Positions 24,571 through 37,029 of a DNA stretch of 64,000 nt are shown in pieces. The notes under the pieces are model-generated. The model did no database searches and was not told the DNA's origin. It saw only the letters and a list, made by a program, of their open reading frames with translations. Source of the stretch: Phorcus lineatus (Eukaryota > Mollusca > Gastropoda > Trochida > Trochidae); NCBI GenBank assembly GCA_921293015.1, contig OV121087.1, positions 6,832,501 through 6,896,500 of the forward strand, written 5' to 3'. Position 1 is the first letter of the stretch. Each line of letters begins with the position of its first letter. Position numbers and translations under genes: made by a program.

Positions 24571-26782
24571 GTGGTGGGAGAGAGAGGATGGTGTAAACGT
24601 TCTGCAGATAATATATTTACGTTTATATTATTCTAGTTTATATCATTCTAATTTACGACATTTACATTCAAATATACACACTTTAAATTCATTTTACATT
24701 CCAACGACCAGTCATAAAAAGTATAATTCGTTTGAAAATATTACACATTGATACTTAGTACCTTTATACATATTCATTCATAGATCAAACATGGATGCAT
24801 TCACCAAGAATGCTCAAAGACCATATTCATCACCAACCAGAGAGTTAACAGCTATACATGTACAATGTATTTGTTTACTGACAGTGTCTATTCAAGGCTA
24901 CCTGTTGGTTGGCTACTAGCTGTGTTACCGATGAATAAATAATTCGTATCGAGTGAAAGCAATCAGGAATCCACGGAGAATGATGCAGCCCTCAAAGCGG
25001 AGGGTTGGAGACTGGTTTAACTGCACCCAAGGGCAGACGGGTGGCTCTTGCAGTGGAAACCTGAACCCAAGGGTACTGTCCGGTCACATGAGTTAAAGGG
25101 GTAGTCGTATTATGGGTAGCTCATCCGTTAAGGTCAACGAGTGTTATCGTGGTGTAGTGGTCGCCCTGTAGTGTTTATTGCTTTTAATTGTACACGCGGG
25201 TCTTGTTTTTATTGAAAACATGTATATCGATAACAACGTCGTTAGCCTCAATGGAGGATGTCTTGAGAAACAATTTCCTTCTTCGGAAGGCATTTTGGAA
25301 GCTGGTAGCATGAAAGAAAAAAAGTTCTATAAATGATGAAAAAACAGGAAAATAGATATATATTAACTGGCTTGATAGCTGTGTTTATGTCTAACACCAA
25401 AATGTAGCATTGCCGCAATAAGGAACTTGTTTATGGACCAAGCTGTTCTTTTAAAACAATTTCGTGTCCAAGTTCATTGAATAAATGTTATACACATAAT
25501 TTTCATTATTAGCATGTATTTTGGATATTTTTTCATGCTGTTACTTTTTCACAAGTTCGTATTTATTTTATTACCCTTATTCAAAAATTTTTTTATATTT
25601 TCATATTTTGTTTAATGTATTTTTCTAACATAATACAAATTCCAAAATTCATGGTCGTTAAAAATTAAACATTAGTTATTCGTTAAACAATTCCTTCTTC
25701 AATTCTTCCATTCGGAGTTAAACATTCTTCCGTTTTCGTTGTGAAACGAATTCAGCAATGGAAGTTATACCGTACTGAATCCGATTGGTCATCTAAAAAT
25801 ACGCCATGTACCATGCCATCGAGGCTAGCACTCGAGGAAGTACTTATAGATCCAAACGCCATGGTTCTCAAGATAAAGTAGAAATATAGCTTCACAATTT
25901 CCATACTACTAAATACCCTTTGATAACACTTTCATTCCCTGTCATTTCTCTATAATACCCATTAATATGTGATTTGTTTTTTTTAATAATAGTCTTAAAA
26001 TTTTACTGATATTCATTTATCAAATATTAGGTTAATTTTCATTCGTTCCTTTACCATCATTTTTGTTCTTCTTAACACTACCCAAAGTGTTGTCGTATTG
26101 TCAACTCAAGTTAATTCATCAAGTGACAAATTTATATTTTTTTTAAAAACGTGTGTGGTTTTCTAAAAAATCAATTCTGAAATTCTATTGAAGTAACATG
26201 CTAATTTATTTCTCAGCTAGCAGAACAACAGGCTCGGCATGAAAAAGCCATCTATCTCGATCAGGGAAATGTTAACTAGATTAAATTATCAAAGAAGGGA
26301 GAGTTCATTATTTATTTAAAGTTCCGTTACCGCAGATGATACATGTGAAAAGGCTATCGCCGTTGCTAGTCTTCCTTCACACACTGCTACCAATGAGCCA
26401 TAAGACAAGTGCGATCGCCTCCATCAAAAAGCCTATTGAAACATACAAGACAACAAACATGTTTGTATCTTGTCAAGTCCCACGTGGTTTCAACACACGG
26501 CTAGATCTTAGCGTATACTTTTTCATCGCTCAAGCGACACGTAAAGACGACGCTCGGGGGACGGTCCCCCCTAGCCTCCTCCCGACACACCTGCACGTGC
26601 GTCACGCTTCAATTGCATGATAAGACAAGGGTGCTGCCATCCTTCCACAGGTTACTGTTTTGCTACAGGAGCCTTTGTACATTTCATAGCGATCCGGTTC
26701 CATCTCAGTGAATCTTGTGTTGTAAGACAGCTCTCAATATTCATTAGGTCTAATTGACATGTCGATGACTTATCCCCTTTGG

Positions 26783-26790
26783 TATATAAA
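26783..26790 (+). promoter_or_regulatory. TATA box of candidate upstream POU4 promoter
   Basis: TATATAAA sits about 30 bp before a CA dinucleotide in a TCATTG context (about 26811-26816) that could serve as initiator, and 61 bp before the ATG of the candidate exon at 26851. The short implied leader and immediate donor fit a true first exon. Confidence 0.4.
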
Positions 26791-26850
26791 GTATTAATTT
26801 GAGACACATCTCATTGCCCCGTGTATCTATACAAGAGCAAGCATACAAAC

Positions 26851-26892
26851 ATGGATCTGCCTCGGCCGGATATGTTCATTTCATCGTCAGTT
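26851..26892 (+). CDS. Candidate alternative first coding exon (14 codons, phase 0 donor) with TATA box
   Basis: A TATATAAA box at 26783-26790 is followed about 60 bp later by AAACATGG, a good start context, opening MDLPRPDMFISSSV and ending at GTT|GTAAGT, a near-perfect donor in phase 0. Spliced to 29078 it would give a short POU4 form lacking the first half of the POU-IV box; spliced to 28705 it would replace only MNSKQ. It lies 1.8 kb upstream of POU4 exon 1 on the same strand with no other gene between. The promoter-ATG-donor arrangement is the best of the three candidates, but transcription is not shown. Confidence 0.42.
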
Positions 26893-26899
26893 GTAAGTA

Positions 26900-28340
26900 G
26901 CGATTTGTGTCAGTGCGTACGTCAAATATTTATGTACATTTCACATACTGATTGCTGATCTGTCTCTGAAGAATTCACTTTTGTTTTAGTCTAGACAAAA
27001 CATTATGAATTTAAAAGAAGTAGGTAAAATGTTCACATGAAAAATTCATTTCATTCAATCCTGGTAATCGTTTTTTTTTTTTTTGCTGCTCGGATCGTTT
27101 TGCATGAATCGTTGGCACTTTCAAATGATTGGTTGAATAAGAGATAGTCGTGCTATTGGTAACTCGTTGTAAATCTAGGATTTTAAATAAATATTGATGA
27201 ATAAATTCGCTTTTGATTTTTTAAAATTAGAATATATATCTCTATTATAGTTAAACTAAACTTACTTTAAAAGTTGAATCTGTGTGTAGTCTTTTTGTTA
27301 TAAATTTGTTCCATAATATGTCTGAGAGTGGTTGATCACTTTGCTTTTGTTTGAATTCCCTTTGATTTACATGCAATGAATTGTTTGCGGACAGCACTCA
27401 ACTTCTAAATTAACATTAAAGCTGATGAAATCTACACTCATCCCTTTGAGTGACATACGGGATGTATCTATCAGATCAGCGTACGTCAATCAACAGCAGC
27501 ATCTGTGTGAATCCACACGTGTAAAACACGCGCGTTGTCAGTTTCCTGCAAACATGTTAATTTCATTCTAATACATGCAATTTTCTAGTCTTATTCAGAG
27601 ATAATCCCATCATCAGAGCTATCATGTTTCAATAGATTAGTCTGTGATATCTGATATACGTCCAGTTATTAACTTCTTTATACCCTCAATTACTCCCTGC
27701 GCTTTTGACTGCTTCTGACGTTATTAACATGTTTAGAAGGCGCTTTATTTTATACAAAGATAATCACTAATTGGAGAAAAATTAGATTTAGAAATCATTT
27801 GGAAATATTCTCTTGATAAAAATTCGCATTCTTCTGATGAAAACAACTAAAAAACCTTTTTTTCATGCATACATGTTTTTAAAATGTTGAATCAATCGCC
27901 AAGGTCCATTCAACATTTATTTAATTTCGTTGGGAAAAGAGAAATTCAAACTTCTTCTTTTGTTTAACTGTTGAAGACTTGAAGACAGTTATCTGTGCAG
28001 GTTTTACTGTCGTGCAGGAGAATCAAAGCATTTCGCACACATTAATTAGCGGAACTAACCGTCCCTTTAATATTTGATAGGTATGGTTAACTTGACGCCG
28101 ACCACCGCTAACTTTCCCGTGCCAGAGAGAGATACACTTGTCCGTTAGTTCAGATCAAAGGCCGCAAATCGAAAAGCATGGCATGACTAGTTTGGATAAT
28201 TTTTTTACCGTTTCTTGAACGACAGAAAGGTTGCGTTTTTATCCGCAAACGCCTAAGTCAGAACCATTCTTTCCTATTCTATAATCAAACGTTAAATGAG
28301 CAATGCGAAATTTCTGTTGATCATGCTTAATTACTTATTG
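26900..28340. other. AT-rich interval between candidate exon and POU4 exon 1
   Basis: No ORF of note and no recognised repeat. It contains a poly-T run near 27070 and a CACGTG at 27516. It would be intronic in transcripts starting at 26.8 kb or further upstream. Confidence 0.5.
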
Positions 28341-28689
28341 AGCATGCGTGCTGGCCGGTCACGTGACGAAGAGCGTGCACACAAACAGGTGCATAGGCAT
28401 TCTATGCTATTCAATACAAAAGCAATATTCATTTCTTGTCCAGTGGCACTTTCCCATACAGTGTGAGTTAGAGTAGAGGCGAGTTGCCAGTATAGGAACA
28501 CTGAGTCGATACTCTACTGACTCGGCGAGGCGAGGTTAGGTGCCGAGATAGGGAGGCAGGCGCTACCCTACAGTCCGTGAGCCGTGATAGGCTGGCCGCC
28601 TGGCAGAGCCGGGAGTCGGGAGTGTGCTGACCGGTGCGGCTAACGTGCCTCACTCTCTCTCTCCCTCCCTCTCCCTCACTCCCTCATTC
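28340..28689 (+). promoter_or_regulatory. POU4 proximal flank / probable 5' UTR with CT tract
   Basis: This GC-richer block directly precedes the MNSKQ start. It contains a CACGTG palindrome at 28360-28365, a CAGGTG E-box near 28387, and a pyrimidine tract (CT repeats) at about 28649-28689 running up to the ATG. No convincing TATA box is seen. The tract could be a 5' UTR, or the polypyrimidine tract of a splice acceptor: CAG occurs at 28695-28697 and again at 28702-28704, inside the first codons. The transcription start cannot be placed from sequence. Confidence 0.5.
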
Positions 28690-29986
28690 ATGAACAGCAA
28701 GCAGCACTCTACGATCGGGTTGTCCCCGGTCGTGAACGGTGGGGGTCTCCCCACGGGCCGCTACTCACCCCCTTACAGACCCCCGGAACGTATGAGATGT
28801 ATGTCCAGTACCTCGGTATGTACCTGTGTCCGTCCACTCGCCACACTGCCGGCTTCTAATCACCTTTATTAGCAATTCAAAGCCTTCCCGTCGGTATCGC
28901 TCTCATTATTTGCCATGTTTCATATTTTATGAAGTGAGTTTATCTTTGCGAAAGGAAACGTGACGTGACCATTTAGCAGCGTCGGGTTTCCCCAGCGGCT
29001 CGAAGAGTAGGTATTATTGATGTTGACTTTCCGTTAGGCGACAACTTGATACATTGGATTTTTTCTTGTGTTTGCAGGGCAACTTCTTTGGAGGGTTGGA
29101 CGACGGATTGCTGGCAAGGGCAGAGGCTTTGGCCGCCGTAGACATTCCAAAATGTCCCTCAGCCCAGTTGATGAAGTCGGATGGACTGTACGGCCACACC
29201 CCCGACATCGCACCCCACCAAGTGGCCTCATCCCGACCCCAGATGACTATGCACGCTCACACCTCGCCCTTCGGTCCGGGGGACTCGATGCTGGACCAAC
29301 TGACCGGCAACCCCCCGGGGATGACCCTCGGACCCGTGTCCATGCCGGAACACCACCACCACAACAACCACATGGTGACGAGTCACTCCCACTCCCATCA
29401 GATGTACCCCCCTGTGTACACCCACCCAAACACCATGAACACCCACCCCGGTCTCTCCTCCCATCACGCCGCCATGCACCACCCCGTGCACGACACGGAC
29501 TGTGACCCCCGGGAACTCGAGGCATTCGCCGAGCGCTTCAAACAGAGGAGGATAAAGCTGGGGGTGACACAGGCTGATGTGGGTTCGGCCCTGGCCAACC
29601 TCAAGATCCCGGGGGTGGGCTGTCTGAGCCAGAGTACGATCTGCAGGTTCGAATCCCTCACCCTGAGCCACAATAACATGATAGCCCTGAAGCCCATTCT
29701 ACAGGCATGGCTCGAGGAAGCGGAGAAGGCAGCCCGTGAAAGGAAAGCTGAGGGAGACATGATGGGCGCCGCAGACAAGAAGAGGAAACGTACTTCCATA
29801 GCCGCACCCGAGAAGCGATCATTAGAGGCCTATTTTGCCGTTCAACCCAGACCATCTGGGGAAAAAATTGCACAAATTGCTGAAAAGTTAGATTTGAAGA
29901 AAAACGTTGTTCGTGTGTGGTTTTGTAACCAGAGACAGAAACAGAAAAGGATGAAGTTTTCTGCTGGGGGACTAGTTCACCACTAA
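28690..29986 (+). CDS. POU4: POU class 4 (Brn-3/acj6/UNC-86 type) homeodomain transcription factor, two coding exons joined 28690-28815 and 29078-29986
   Basis: Spliced product is 344 aa, within the usual size range of the family. Exon 1 (42 codons) starts MNSKQ, like vertebrate POU4F proteins, and carries GRYSPPYR..ERMRCM, the first half of the POU-IV box. Exon 2 continues with GNFFGGLDDGLLARAEALAAVDI. A His-rich linker occupies roughly residues 131-180. The POU-specific domain spans about 181-260 (ELEAFAERFKQRRIKLGVTQ; LSQSTICRFESLTLSHNNM). The KKRKRTSI linker leads into the homeodomain (about 276-335) with recognition helix RVWFCNQRQKQKR, including the POU-type Cys at homeodomain position 50. 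The protein ends MKFSAGGLVHH, then TAA. By family knowledge it is a nuclear DNA-binding regulator of sensory and other neuron identity. The start is the only in-frame ATG before the POU-IV box; the upstream in-frame codon at 28624 is GTG. GC-rich codon use contrasts with the AT-rich flanks. Class assignment is near certain; species is not. Confidence 0.97.
28816..29077 (+). other. POU4 intron 1 (phase 0)
   Basis: The 262 bp intron begins GTATGT directly after the codon for Ser42 and ends TTTGCAG before Gly43 (GNFFGG). Both consensus sites are clear and the reading frame resumes exactly in the POU-IV box. The intron interrupts the POU-IV box just before the stretch ending LLARAEALAAVD, a position that resembles the first intron of vertebrate POU4F genes as I remember it. 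The frame of exon 2 stays open 8 codons into the intron; those residues (MDFFLCLQ) are not part of the protein. Confidence 0.93.
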
Positions 29987-30875
29987 CCAACTGTGAGCGA
30001 CATGGACTCGGCAATATTCACCCACCCACCCACTGCCCCACCCCCGGGCAAGAAGGTTGGGGCAGGGGTCGGGAACAGGTACTTGTGCAATGTACGTTTC
30101 TCAGGACTGCGAATCTCACTCGCTTGTGCTACTGTCGGTAGGTGGGTAACCTGTATACCTACTTACTTACATACGTACATATATACCCACCTACCCGGTT
30201 GAAGAGTGCTTTTGTGACGATTGAATTATCCGCGTGAACCACATGTGGATTTTCTTAGAGTTGAACAATTCTCATCTGAGCTTGGTGTATATATATACTT
30301 ACGTGAGTATGAATGTTACCACTGTTGATTTTGTACCATAACTTATTATTTATGTTTGAGAAATCTATTGTGGACTATTTTGACACAAGGACATTTGCAA
30401 GAAGAGCCCTGATTAGTGTCAATGTGGGACCAAACTTGCGGCGCGTTACTTAATCTTATACATACAATACACTGACGTTTCATCTAGAGACTCCTGCATG
30501 CTTTACGTGTATTTATTTGTTGAGTTTGTGTATCAAGGTTGCTATTTAAATTTTACAACGGACACACGGACAACACTCACAACCAAGCCCACCGATTTTA
30601 AAATTAATGTTTAAACTCGAATAGTTCGGTTGGAACAGCGTGCAGTGGGAGAATAGAGAGAGCCAATCTTGTTTATTGAATTTTTGAGAACCATTTGAGT
30701 ATTCCCAGATGGGTTTTGATGACATTACGGCTGTATATTGATCATAATGTAATTGTTAGAGTGAAATCGACATGACGAGAGGTCAATCAATTAATCATCA
30801 ATGACAGGTAAAGCTGTCAAACGTCCAGGAAATGTACAGCGGATGTTTCACTTGAACTTCATACTAGCGAATAAA
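29987..30875 (+). other. Probable POU4 3' UTR up to first AATAAA
   Basis: No other gene is recognisable after the TAA. The first canonical poly(A) signal AATAAA downstream of the stop is at 30870-30875, with another at 31298-31303. The interval starts GC-rich (a C-rich run just past the stop), includes a CTTA/CATA-type simple-repeat patch near 30150-30195, and then fades to AT-rich sequence. The real end of the transcript could be either site or further on. Confidence 0.4.
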
Positions 30876-30879
30876 TTTC

Positions 30880-33800
30880 ATGTTTTGAAATTTGAAAATC
30901 GAACTTTCATCACAATTGAAATCTTTATTCTTCGATAACCGTTTTTCAGGAAATTTAAACTAATCTTGAATGTATTATAATAATTTTGGACCTTGAATTC
31001 GTTTTGTAACACTAAAGTCAATATTTACACGTACGATATTTCTACACGTACCGAACATTGAGGTTAACAATATTTATTACATCGTTGATGATTCTTGAGT
31101 CGTTATCGATTTATTAAAAGTACCTTTGTAAATTTGCATTAGAATGCTTCATGCTACAGTTACAAACGAATGTTTTTTCAGAAATTGTTTACTACAAAAA
31201 TATCACGAGAATGTTGACTTTCTTCAAAGTATAATTTAAGTTTTGCGATGAAAAACAATGTTAAATATAACGTCCGCTGTACAAAGAAAACCAGCTAAAT
31301 AAATATTTCCCAATTAATTAATTTGCCCATTTACATCAATATATTGTTGAAAATTAAGTTTTTGAAATTTCAAAAAATATTGTTTGAATTTTAGATTTTG
31401 AATATTTCAAAAGTATCGTATGTTTATAAATGAGGAACATTAAATCTATGCTAGAATGTATGTTCTGAAATTCATATCGTGCATATTTACTACGTTCTTT
31501 ATTGGGCATTCATTTGGAATTTTAATCCATTTAAACACTATACTAATATAGTGTACAGAAGTTGAATATTCACTAAATTAACTATCTATTCTATTGATTT
31601 TAACATTTGACGTGAATGACCGTTACACATTTTAAATATTAATTTCGAAAAAATCATGTCTAATTTATCCATACCACTCATCCTACGAACGAATACTGAC
31701 CTTCATACGTTGACAATATGTTTTCAAACCATTATCAAAATTATTTTTTCATACAATCTTTTACAGATTTGCTTTTAATTCATTATTAAGCATTCCGTTT
31801 TTAATTTCAAGAATCTCTATTTCCAACTCAAAAGGATACCATTCCCGATAACTTTAAAGATATGTCCACTACCGATGTATTATTTCCTTCGATTTTCAAT
31901 TTCCCTCGACCCCCATCAGATGCAAGCCCTACCATTCCAAGTTCTATTTCAAGGAATCCTCTCCCCACCCAGTTCCACCCAGTGGCCTAATAAAGCAGGC
32001 GGAGGGTCGTTTGTCCCTCCCGTGGGGGTACTGAGAGAAACAGGCGCCATGTTAATCTCCCAAGCACTAAGCCGCTTACGGCTTGATAAGTCTGTCATTA
32101 CGGATGCTTCCAACCATTCTTCCATTAAAGGGATAACGGGCGATTTTGTCCGTCAAATGGTTTGTTATGACAATGTCTCCTTAAAAATGTAACGCATCAA
32201 ATACGAAATACGAAGAGTTGAATGGAATGGTTGGAAATGATGCTATTTTGTAATCGGTTTGTGTTGACATTGTCCTTTTAAAAGGATTGCAAAACGACAA
32301 ATTTTAGCTGATGTGATTTCTGAAAAAGTTTGGCATAATTTTTCAACAATGATAAAACTGATCTGAGGCACATATTGATTTAAATTTGTAATTAGTAACA
32401 CTCTTATTCATGACATATGTCCACAGAAACTCAAAACGTCATAAACGAAATATCACCTTCTGCTAACGTTAAAAGCTTGTTTAAACGTCCATTAGTGAAA
32501 CTTGATAGTCGTAGTTGGAATGGTGTTGTGATAGGAGGCCATAAACTAGACAATTATCCCCAATTTAGCCGAAAGTGTCCCCAAAACTAGCGCTGGTAAC
32601 TCCCTGGTCCACCTGATGACCCCGGGGAGGGGGACCAGCGCCCACACGCCTGTATTGTCGCCATGTACTGATACCGTTATTAAACTTCCCTCTATTGTCC
32701 ATGTTAACACTTCGGCCATCTGTGCAGGGTGCTCGAGAAATGTCGGCGAGATCAATTTCCCACCCGGAGCCATTATTCACCAATTAGCAATCAATTTCTT
32801 ACAACAGTTCTATAACAGTAGCCTGTTGCCGGATGCAAAATGTCGATACGAGTTTGTTTATCCTATCTTGACCCGTATTTTGTGACATTTCAACGTCTAG
32901 ACAAGGAAATTAAACTTCATGAAATATTCACTGGTAAATATTTGATTCGACCACAATTCATTCTAGTGTGGACGTCTTCAAGAAATTGGCATCGATTCTT
33001 CCATTGTATCGGCTGTTCATTTTTATTGATATTTTTTGTTGATATTGTAATGCTAAATACTTTTGTTAGCGTTTTTAATATTTATTTATTTATTGTTTTG
33101 TTGACGTTTTAACAGAGGCTCCCATGTGACCGTAGATTTGCTGCTATTTCTCAACAACTCTTGTACTGTATTTCTTACAACGAATTATTATTGTAGTTGC
33201 GAGGGGCGGGTGCTCGAACGACATCATGCCAGACATTTTCAGCAACGCCATCATTTTTTAAATGTTCATTGTAGTACCATATTGCATGCGAGCCTTTGTT
33301 TTTATTTTTCGTTATTTTTGTACATTTTTAGCTAGGCATAATATCATGAACTTTCACCTTGTGTCTGAAGTTTACCTATTTTTGTATGTAATGATACATA
33401 TTCTGTATGTTCTGCGTTGTTTCACCACAAATCATGATAAAACATTGATCTCTATATAATCCTTTCTGTTTTTATTGTCACTTCGGTCTCTATCGTTGAA
33501 ACTTGAAAGATACTCAACACAGAAATTATTTATTTTCAAAATCAAAACATTTCAAAACATTTCCTCTAAATTATATGAAAATTTTGCCACAATAACAGAT
33601 GTGTATTATTTTTCAATGAACAGAGGTTTTCCTCTTGATAATTTTGAAGACCTTTCCAAATTGAACTCACGAAATATTCTAAAGCGATGGCGTCGATAAA
33701 TTATTTCAGAATTACTATATATTTACGATTGTTTTGACTTCTGATATTGATCTCTGTATTGAATATCTAAAAGTTTGAACTCCAAGAGCCAACGTGAAGG

Positions 33801-33920
33801 ACCAATTAAACGCTGCTGTTTGATGATAATTATATACTGGACAACATAAGTTAGGGATATTTTTATAAGTGGTAATTTATCACTGCATCAATAAATAAAT
33901 CGTTATTCATAGTTTCAAAA
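30880..33920. other. Gene-free stretch downstream of POU4
   Basis: AT-rich except for 31900-32180 and 32560-32860, which are GC-richer and could be conserved non-coding sequence. A GTGGACC/GGACCAG-type inverted pair lies near 32610-32640. Frames of up to 105 codons here have no recognisable domain. Confidence 0.5.
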
Positions 33921-33926
33921 TCATCA

Positions 33927-34070
33927 AAGAAGAAGAAGAAGAAGAAAATTATTTTATTTAAGTGTCACATATTACAATACCAAATGAATACAGATATAAA
34001 ACATGTTTAAAAGTAACATCCGGCCAATAGGCCTACGAGACACTACATATTCATTTAAAACAATATATGA
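33927..34070 (-). mobile_element. 3' tail of a LINE copy, same family type as the 53-58 kb element
   Basis: On the minus strand the sequence reads GTCTCGTAGGCC-TATT-GGCCGGATGTTA, then a short AT-rich segment with GTGACACTTAAATAAA, and ends in a CTT microsatellite (33927-33946). The block GACACTTAAATAAA and the GTCTC..GGCC motif are shared with the 3' end of the large LINE at 53041-53170. Only the tail is recognisable; the upstream part (34070 onward) gives no ORF. Confidence 0.7.
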
Positions 34071-37020
34071 TAAAATATATTATATAAATATTAAACTTAT
34101 CATATATCTCAACTTGTATTGTCCATTATTTATGTGAAAGGTCTTGTACAGAATACACATGAGAAACCAGACACAAATATATTCAGCTAGTACAGAAGAC
34201 TAAAATACCTGTACACAAAACAGCAGGAAGGATACCATGGTTTCTAAAGCACGAGATTCACGCAGGTCATGCAAATCTCATGGCGTTATTATATTCAAAA
34301 AATATTTTAATACATCTTCGATTCAGTTTTCGGTGTTGTGACGATGATGAAAAATGATATCATATTCTAGATTATCAAAAAAATAGGAATTTATCTCTTT
34401 ACTCAGGAAGAATATTTTTTGTACATATAAGATGTAGATACCGTTAAAAATGTCACAATGTTGAAATAATTATTACATCACATGTTTATCAAAGCCATTA
34501 AAAAGTATTAATGAAAATTTCACAACAAAATCTACAATACACACGAGAAGAAATAAAACTTTTATAATGATTGATGATAAAATAGAATTATAGACGGAAG
34601 AACAAATTGTCTTAATCTTCTACTTTCTAACATATATATTTTAAAAATAATTTAACTTTGTAAAAATAAGAAACATAAGAAAACGTCAAGAAATACGCAC
34701 AAACACTTAATGACCCATTGTAATGAATTAAAAAAGGAACTTCAAATTAGAAAATTTATACCTTACAAATGTTAAAATATTTATCTTTGATAAACATGAT
34801 GAAACATTACAAAATCCTTTCTCATGAAATCATAGGAAACAGTGAAATTATGATTAATAATTTATGTAATGAATAAGTGTCATTTACCATACTTAAATTT
34901 TAACTACTTAAACCGTCATCTGTATATTCTGTATATCGAAAATATTTAGATATGTATACGCATATAAATCTCTTATCAAAGAGAAAATAATAATTTCATA
35001 AGTAAATTAATAAGTAAACAAGACGACGGCGGGCGATCTCTATATAGAAATAACTCCATGAATTATATATAACCTCTCCTACACTGTCAATCACACATCG
35101 AGTTATCTTTTGTTGTTACACATTTCAATTATGTATTTGTATATGTATTATCTAAATAAACGAGCTATTGTCTATATTTGAAAACACTGTGTTATGCCCG
35201 TCTGCCTGTGATAACGTGAATTCTAAAACGACACACTTTTATTTTAAGTAGGCATCTTTTAAAATGTTTTTCCTTTGGCTAACGAGTTCTGATAAGAATA
35301 CGCGGAAAGGCTAATGTTCTTGAACGTTTATTTATAATCGTCTTTCCCTCTATTTTTGTAATTATTTTTGATTAAATAACATTAATGAACCATTTGGAAA
35401 GACAAAATACGCTTTTACTCTGATTCCCTCATCTAGACGTGCTGAAATTCTTACCAACATAAAATCTTTCAATATGCTATTATCAGTTTTGTCATACAAA
35501 GAAACCTTATGTTAAAATTACAAACACTTGATGATATAGAACAGTCAGATATAATACAAAATTATAACAAAATGGTGTGCCTTAACGCCAAATTATTCAT
35601 TTTCATATATCAAATGTGTATTATTGCTCCAAACATGTCCTTTATATAACAAATGAAAAATACGATGTTGAGACAAACGAAAAAAGAAAAACTATATACT
35701 TAACAATATATGCACTGTTTTATTCTACTTGTATCACTTACATACAAAAGAAGAAAAAAATATGAAAACTTAATTTTTGCTTAAAGGAACAGAATTTTGA
35801 TTATGTTTAAAAAAATATGACTTCTATGATTTGTTAGTGATTTTTAATGAAGTAGAGTTAAAATAACTTTTATCCTTTGTTATTTAGCTACATTTAGCTA
35901 CATCATTTAGTGCTGTAAGCACTGATGTGGATTTTAAAAATCCCATGATATTCAAAAGTATTTACTCAATAAAGATATTCTATTATAGTTAAACATTCAA
36001 TATATTTGCAAAGGTTATCCTATGTAAACATCAATGTATTTCAAAATTATTTTTAACTCGTCATTATCATTTGAAAGATATATTGCCGGATATTGTTTAA
36101 AATTCATAAATTTCTAAATAATTTTTGTAGTCTTAATTTAAGTTACATCATTTTCTATCGTTAAAAAAACTGATTGTTTATCCATCGACGTTCTTAAAAT
36201 CGTGCATGGCCGTGTTTTATAATTTTAAAACTCCTTATCGATTAATTATTTATAATTCATATTTCGTATAAATGATTTAATAATAAACGATACCGTGCAA
36301 TAAACCTGCCTAAAAAAAAAGCCCCACTGCCATTTTCTTAAATGAAAAAAGATTCTTATTCACGTTTAAATCAAAGAGCACTCTTGGATTCGTGCATGTT
36401 CAGTATGATAATACAAAATGATAAATCAGTATATTTAAAGAGTAGAAAATGTATCATTATTAGATCGACCTTATGTATATCTATTCAAAAATAATTTTCA
36501 TATGTTGGTTTCAGACGTTTTCACACAGTCACTACACAACATTCAACAAACAACAAGCAAACCTTCAAAGATAATTCCTTTCTCAAAAGAAAGTATTATT
36601 CATTTTAATCAAAGTTATCCTACATAACACAGTCTTATAACAAGGTCGCAATCTCAATAAGTTAAAAGCTAAATCTACAATACTGTAACGTAAAGTAGCA
36701 AAATAATGCGCTTATTTTAATGAGATTGCAAAAGGTCGCTACATTACATGTCAATGCAAATATTGATTCGGAAGCAATTGTGTTTAAAATAGCAGCAAAC
36801 AAAAGCAAGTTGCGGGTTGACAAGAGGGATTCGTCTCCGAGGACGGGAGTGTAGACTGGTCGCGTTGGAAAGCAAATCTATGTCACTGGGTGTTTGTCTG
36901 ATTAAATATTCATAGCTAACATTTGGACGTCTTTCGTCACATGGCACAGTTGTCTAAGGTGCGTTAATACCGTGTAATCGTGTTACCAGACGCACAGCGA
37001 GCCTTCTCTTGTTTATAGAC
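34070..37020. other. Gene-free, very AT-rich stretch
   Basis: No gene, RNA or repeat family recognised. The first few hundred bases may be decayed 5' sequence of the LINE copy whose tail lies at 33927-34070. A CTCC-rich patch at 36830-36880 is the only GC-richer spot. Confidence 0.5.
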
Positions 37021-37029
37021 ATGAATGTT

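Larger units (their letters stand above)
20720..26330. other. Gene-free AT-rich stretch with scattered E-box palindromes
   Basis: No gene recognised. It includes GCACGTGC at 21566, 23938 and 24083, a degenerate ~75-bp tandem repeat (23226-23471), a TAG trinucleotide microsatellite (24475-24570) and a GC-richer patch at 24960-25180 of unknown nature. If upstream POU4 promoters are used, this lies within introns. Confidence 0.55.
15053..26600. promoter_or_regulatory. Cluster of GCACGTGC palindromes upstream of POU4
   Basis: Six copies of the 8-bp palindrome GCACGTGC occur at 15053-15060, 20652-20659, 21566-21573, 23938-23945, 24083-24090 and 26593-26600; two more are at 46310-46317 and 62547-62554. 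The core CACGTG is the E-box bound by bHLH factors such as Hes/Hey, Myc/Max, USF and MITF classes. Several copies are flanked by further CGTG cores (for example GCGCGTGCG near 20675). The copies do not share longer flanking sequence, so they are not simply a dispersed repeat. Binding and function are inference. Confidence 0.45.

Noticed and set aside
24960-25180. GC-richer patch with an A-box-like TGGTGTAGTGGTCGCC
   Set aside because: No B-box at the right distance and no tRNA fold; may be a decayed SINE but not supportable.
26336-26620. 94-codon frame upstream of the 26.85 kb candidate exon
   Set aside because: No recognisable motif; ends in island sequence with an E-box palindrome.
28624-28689. 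In-frame N-terminal extension of POU4 exon 1 by 22 codons
   Set aside because: It begins at GTG, not ATG, and translates a CT-rich tract; MNSKQ at 28690 is the conserved start.
29068-30014. Several 90-147-codon frames on both strands over POU4 exon 2
   Set aside because: They are shadows of GC-rich coding sequence; only the frame with POU and homeodomain motifs is real.
31875-32192. 105-codon frame downstream of POU4
   Set aside because: Composition is irregular, there is no recognised motif, and no clear splice sites or start context.
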